From Silene noctiflora (Eukaryota; Streptophyta; Magnoliopsida; Caryophyllales; Caryophyllaceae), in assembly GCA_009801015.1 (NCBI GenBank), contig VHZZ01006105.1, positions 60,487-83,967 of the forward strand: 23,481 nt of DNA. The letters run 5' to 3'. Position 1 is the stretch's first letter. Each line of letters opens with the position of its first letter. The translations under genes were made by a program, and so were the position numbers. A model generated the notes under the pieces. The model had not been told where the DNA came from and made no database searches. It worked only from the letters and a program-made list of their open reading frames with translations. This document shows, in pieces, positions 20,373-23,481 of this stretch.

Positions 20373-21569
20373 ACTACTTAGTCATACAATTTTAAGAGAT
20401 TATATATTTATATAAATATACTACATATATACGTCAGATCAAATCGAAATAATTATAGAATATTATATCTTATGGAAATCTAGCTTGATTTATTTACCTT
20501 TTAATAGTTCCCAAAATATAACCTAATTATATTATATTTGTGTATGTTAAATAATTGTATAATTATATGATGATATTAAATAATAACATAAGTGGGGCAT
20601 GTTTATTTTAAGGAAAATCACCATATTGTGATATTATCTAAATTTATCTTTCAACCAAATCTATATAATATTTACTTTAAAGTCCATTGGCCGGGTCCAT
20701 CACACAGTGCTATCAATTTAAAACTATATAATATAATTAATTTCTATAGATTTATTTAATTACATTGAAGTCCCTTGGTTTCAGGAATATATATAGTATT
20801 GATTACTACAATATTTCATCTTTTGTAATCCGACTTTTAGATCTATACAATTCCGAATCTCTCCTTTTATACGGTATAAATTTCTTCCCTTTTCTCATTT
20901 CATTGTCTTAATTTGAAGTTTTTAATTTAATTAATGTTTGTGCTTAATTTCTCTAAAGTTTCAATCTTTGTTAGTTCAATTATTTTTATTTCATGCTTAA
21001 TGTTAGTGGGTAGATTAATTATAGTTAATTTAACTATGTTAGAGTAGTTTAATTGTTAGAGTTTGAGGGTTAGTGTAGAAAAGTTATAGTCTTGGATTGG
21101 GTAATTGTTCTAATAGTGTTTATTTTGATTATTGTTTATTATTAGTCTTGTGACAGTAATGATAATTAGTGTACTTAATTAAGTCGAAGAGAGATCCTTG
21201 GTTTGATTGTTTTAATTGCTTAACTATGATTTTTAAGTTAATGTCATGAGAATGAGTTAATGTATTAATCGGGAATTTAGTTAGTTGTTTGGAAGAATGC
21301 TAATTTGAGACCCTAATCTACAATAATCACCTTACTTAATGCGCTAATTGATAATTTGATAGAATGCTAATTAATGATATGTTTTCCTTTTCCTATACCG
21401 AGACTTGACTTGACTACATGACACCCCCACTACCCATAACTTAGTTTATCTTTTTATATCTATTCTAGTTATTCATTTCTTATTTCATTATCTTAATTAA
21501 TTTAGAATATTTAAACCTTCAATCTTTTTATCCGACTAAGCTAAGAACTAAATAATAGACTTATAACCT
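20373..21569. other. AT-rich segment without a recognised gene
   Basis: About 1.2 kb of very AT-rich DNA. TATATATAG at about 20788 followed by pyrimidine-rich sequence (20865-20910) could be a promoter and leader for the reading frame at 22092, but this is speculative. No RNA gene or element ends were seen. Confidence 0.45.
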
Positions 21570-21742
21570 AACGTCAGAGAGGGAGAGGACGTTGAATCCC
21601 AACTTTAATAACCTCGACTTACCCGACTTTACTAGTTAGCTATCGAGATATAAATTTTTTTGATAGGCTGGACGACTTTACCCTCATCAAGGAGAGACGT
21701 TGGAATTTAACGTCAGAGAGGGAGAGGACGTTGAATCCCAAC
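21570..21742. repeat. Exact 34-bp direct repeat bracketing 105 bases
   Basis: The sequence starting AACGTCAGAGAGGGAGAGGA is identical at 21570-21603 and 21709-21742. The second copy overlaps the first units of the 32-bp dyad array. The intervening sequence carries degenerate GACTT motifs and may be an insertion into a once longer array. Confidence 0.9.
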
Positions 21743-22010
21743 GTCCTGTATGGGGAGGGACGATGAAGTTGCTCGCCTTGTCTTGGCAAGGACGTTGAGT
21801 TCGTATGTCTCTCATGGTGCAGGACGTTGAGTTCGCATGTATGTGGTGGCCACGACGTTTCTTCTCAATGTCTGATGCAGGGTTGGACGTTGGGTTTCAA
21901 CGTCTGAGTTGGCCACAAACGCTGAAATTCAACATCTGACCAATGGTCGGACTTTGAAATTCAACGTCCGTCCATGGTTCGGACAATTAAATTTTAATCT
22001 CACCGTTAAT
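21691..22010. repeat. Array of about ten 31-32-bp units with a central dyad
   Basis: GACGTT or a variant recurs at 21696, 21727, 21759, 21791, 21823, 21854, 21886, 21918, 21950 and 21982: steps of 31 or 32 throughout. The consensus core is close to GACGTTGAAATTCAACGTC, a near-perfect dyad, followed by about 13 bases with TCTGANNATGGT character. Units diverge most at the right end. The array lies just upstream of the reading frame at 22092. Family is unknown to me; subterminal repeats of a DNA transposon or a tandem block of an LTR element are the main possibilities. Confidence 0.9.
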
Positions 22011-22091
22011 TTCGTATTTAATTGGTTATTTTTTTTTGTATTAAAATTTATTTTTTTGTATTCATCTAACGTTTTAATTTCATTAATGCAG

Positions 22092-22448
22092 ATGACGGAT
22101 AGCGGAGATAATATTATGACTACCCCGGACCGTACGAGAAATCGTAGAGTGACGTCATCTAAACGACGTAACCCCTTACCTTTACTGCCACGTCGTAGTC
22201 GGGCAAAGCGCATCCACATTAGCCCTACTCCCAGCCCCGCTACAAGCGAGGTTGATTTCTCGAGTGCGCTTTATAGGGAACCAGTAGCCGGTGACCATTC
22301 TGATGATAAGGAGGAGGATCGTTTGGATGACGAGGTTTAGGATGAGGAGGAGGAGAAGCATGACTCTCGGTTTTTGGACGACGAGGCCGTCGAACTACTA
22401 CCGAAAAAGGCGGTACAGGATGGTAAAGGTCGATATCAGTCGTGTTGA
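22092..22448 (+). pseudogene. Unidentified basic-to-acidic reading frame broken by an in-frame TAG
   Basis: ATG 22092 follows a good acceptor (TTAATGCAG ending at 22091), so this may be a second exon. The first 82 codons encode a basic half (RNRR, SKRR, PRRSRAKR, nuclear-localisation-like), an SPTPSPATSE linker and an acidic end. TAG at 22338-22340 stops it. The same frame then stays open for 35 more codons of similar acidic character (DEEEEKHD...DDEAVELL) to TGA 22446-22448. An LTR begins 30 bases later. Continuity of composition across the TAG suggests a nonsense mutation. The frame opens upstream at 21909, but that part translates the repeat array. Possibly a transposon or retroelement ORF; I do not recognise the family. 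Confidence 0.45.
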
Positions 22449-22477
22449 GGGTTGATCTAGTAGCACATGGAGGAAGA

Positions 22478-23481
22478 TGTAACACCCCCATTTATCTAAG
22501 AACCTTTAGCAAGACATCCCCAGATAACTAAGACTGTTACCATCTCAGTTGCCCGAGGCAGTGAATAACAAAGATAAATAACTAAAGTACTTTAAATATA
22601 TTTAATGAATAATGATATTATTACAACGCTAACAAATACTGAGATAATAATTAAATACAACTCGCAACGGAAATAAAGAATTTTTGTAAACTAGGTGATC
22701 TAATCTCTAAGTCGGTCATCATCCACACGCAACATCCCATGCCCCCGAGACAGCTAACTCTGTTTACTCGTAGATACTGAAATTAGTCATACAATTAGTA
22801 AACATGGTTATCAATTTAGAATGCCAGTACACAATCAAGCAAGTCTTAACAATAGGATGCAAAAGACAATTAAGAAGAAATTTAAGCCTCACAGAATTAT
22901 CAACAACTTTAACTTGCAGATAAGAGAATCCACTAGTTCGATTATACCCATTCCCTAACAACTTTTACGCTCTTACAATAACTTAGTTATATAACACATT
23001 AACTTATTATCTATGCTCGAGCAATTATTATACCCATCAACTTCTCCCATAACCCGCATGTTTATACTAATGCTTTAAATTATATAACATGTCATATTCA
23101 TCACATCTCGTTACTGAACATAATAAAACTTACACATTACTAAACATATGACGCAAATTCCCAGTTAGGACAATTTGTTGGATATCATATACCTCTAATT
23201 AGACTTATCTAATTCATTTTATAAATTACACATAATTTATACTCACGGATCTAGTTGCATGCATGAAATAAAAGGAAGAAAATAACCTTTCTTACAATGA
23301 AATGATTCNGTTTATAGGGCACAAGTAAGGTCTCCTACCTTCACTTGTTCTTGAGCTATTAGTGATGGATGATCCTCCAAAATCTCCAAGTATAGGAGAG
23401 CTCATCTTGATTGCACCCAAGACTCACCCTTAAAACTAATATACTAATTAACTAGATTAATATATTAGTTACCTTAAAATT
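22478..23481. mobile_element. LTR-retrotransposon end, partial, running out of the window
   Basis: Starts TGTAACACCCCCATTT at 22478. It resembles the reverse complement of the LTR ending at 17142 over about 130 bases, with shared CATCTC and CCGAGG blocks, after which the two diverge. TGTAACACCCC is a frequent terminus of plant Ty3/gypsy LTRs. The preceding five bases are GAAGA; the matching duplication would be beyond the window. No gag or pol domain is visible, and orientation relative to the element is not settled. One base (23309) is unresolved (N). Confidence 0.55.

Noticed and set aside
21691..22010. CRISPR-like direct-repeat array
   Set aside because: Units are contiguous with no unique spacers, and the DNA is clearly plant nuclear.
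21909..22091. Upstream extension of the 22092 reading frame
   Set aside because: It translates the dyad array and T-rich DNA, and a good splice acceptor sits directly before ATG 22092.

Overview
The window looks like eukaryotic nuclear DNA from a eudicot plant. It is AT-rich and intron-split, with GT-AG introns, plant-type MITEs, a SINE with a TTG tail, and LTR ends. Some repeats, such as the ACTCGACCGAGT-type palindromes and the LTR ends beginning TGTAACACCC, remind me of Caryophyllales genomes. That placement is recall-based inference and was not tested.

One complete protein-coding gene occupies about 1.2-13.2 kb on the plus strand: a phosphatidate phosphatase of the lipin family, PAH2-like. 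Ten coding exons join without a frame break into 860 residues, from ATG 1194 to TGA 13200-13202. It has the N-lipin domain at the start and the HAD phosphatase core ([13 protein letters not shown]) in exons 3-8. A leader intron, a 12-codon upstream ORF and a 3'-UTR intron are plausible but unproven. The enzyme makes diacylglycerol from phosphatidate, linking membrane phospholipid and storage/galactolipid synthesis.

The introns carry many small mobile elements. Intron 3 holds a fold-back repeat, a 447-bp terminal-inverted-repeat element with a perfect 8-bp target duplication, and a 402-bp Tourist/Harbinger-like MITE with a TAA duplication. Introns 6 and 7 hold SINE sequence, one copy having an exact 11-bp target duplication. 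Introns 3, 7 and 9 hold degenerate copies of one hAT-like MITE family; the best copy (10282-10474) has a nearly perfect 8-bp duplication.

Downstream of 13.9 kb I find no intact gene. That part is nested repeat sequence: LTR pieces, a hAT-like element inserted into another repeat (18660-19084), several tandem arrays, and two LTR ends with related termini in opposite orientation (ending at 17142 and starting at 22478). The most unusual part is 21.57-22.48 kb. There, about ten copies of a 31-32-bp unit built around a GACGTTG...CAACGTC dyad lie just upstream of a short basic-to-acidic reading frame. That frame is broken by one in-frame TAG and the region is cut off by an LTR. I cannot assign this unit to a known family by eye.
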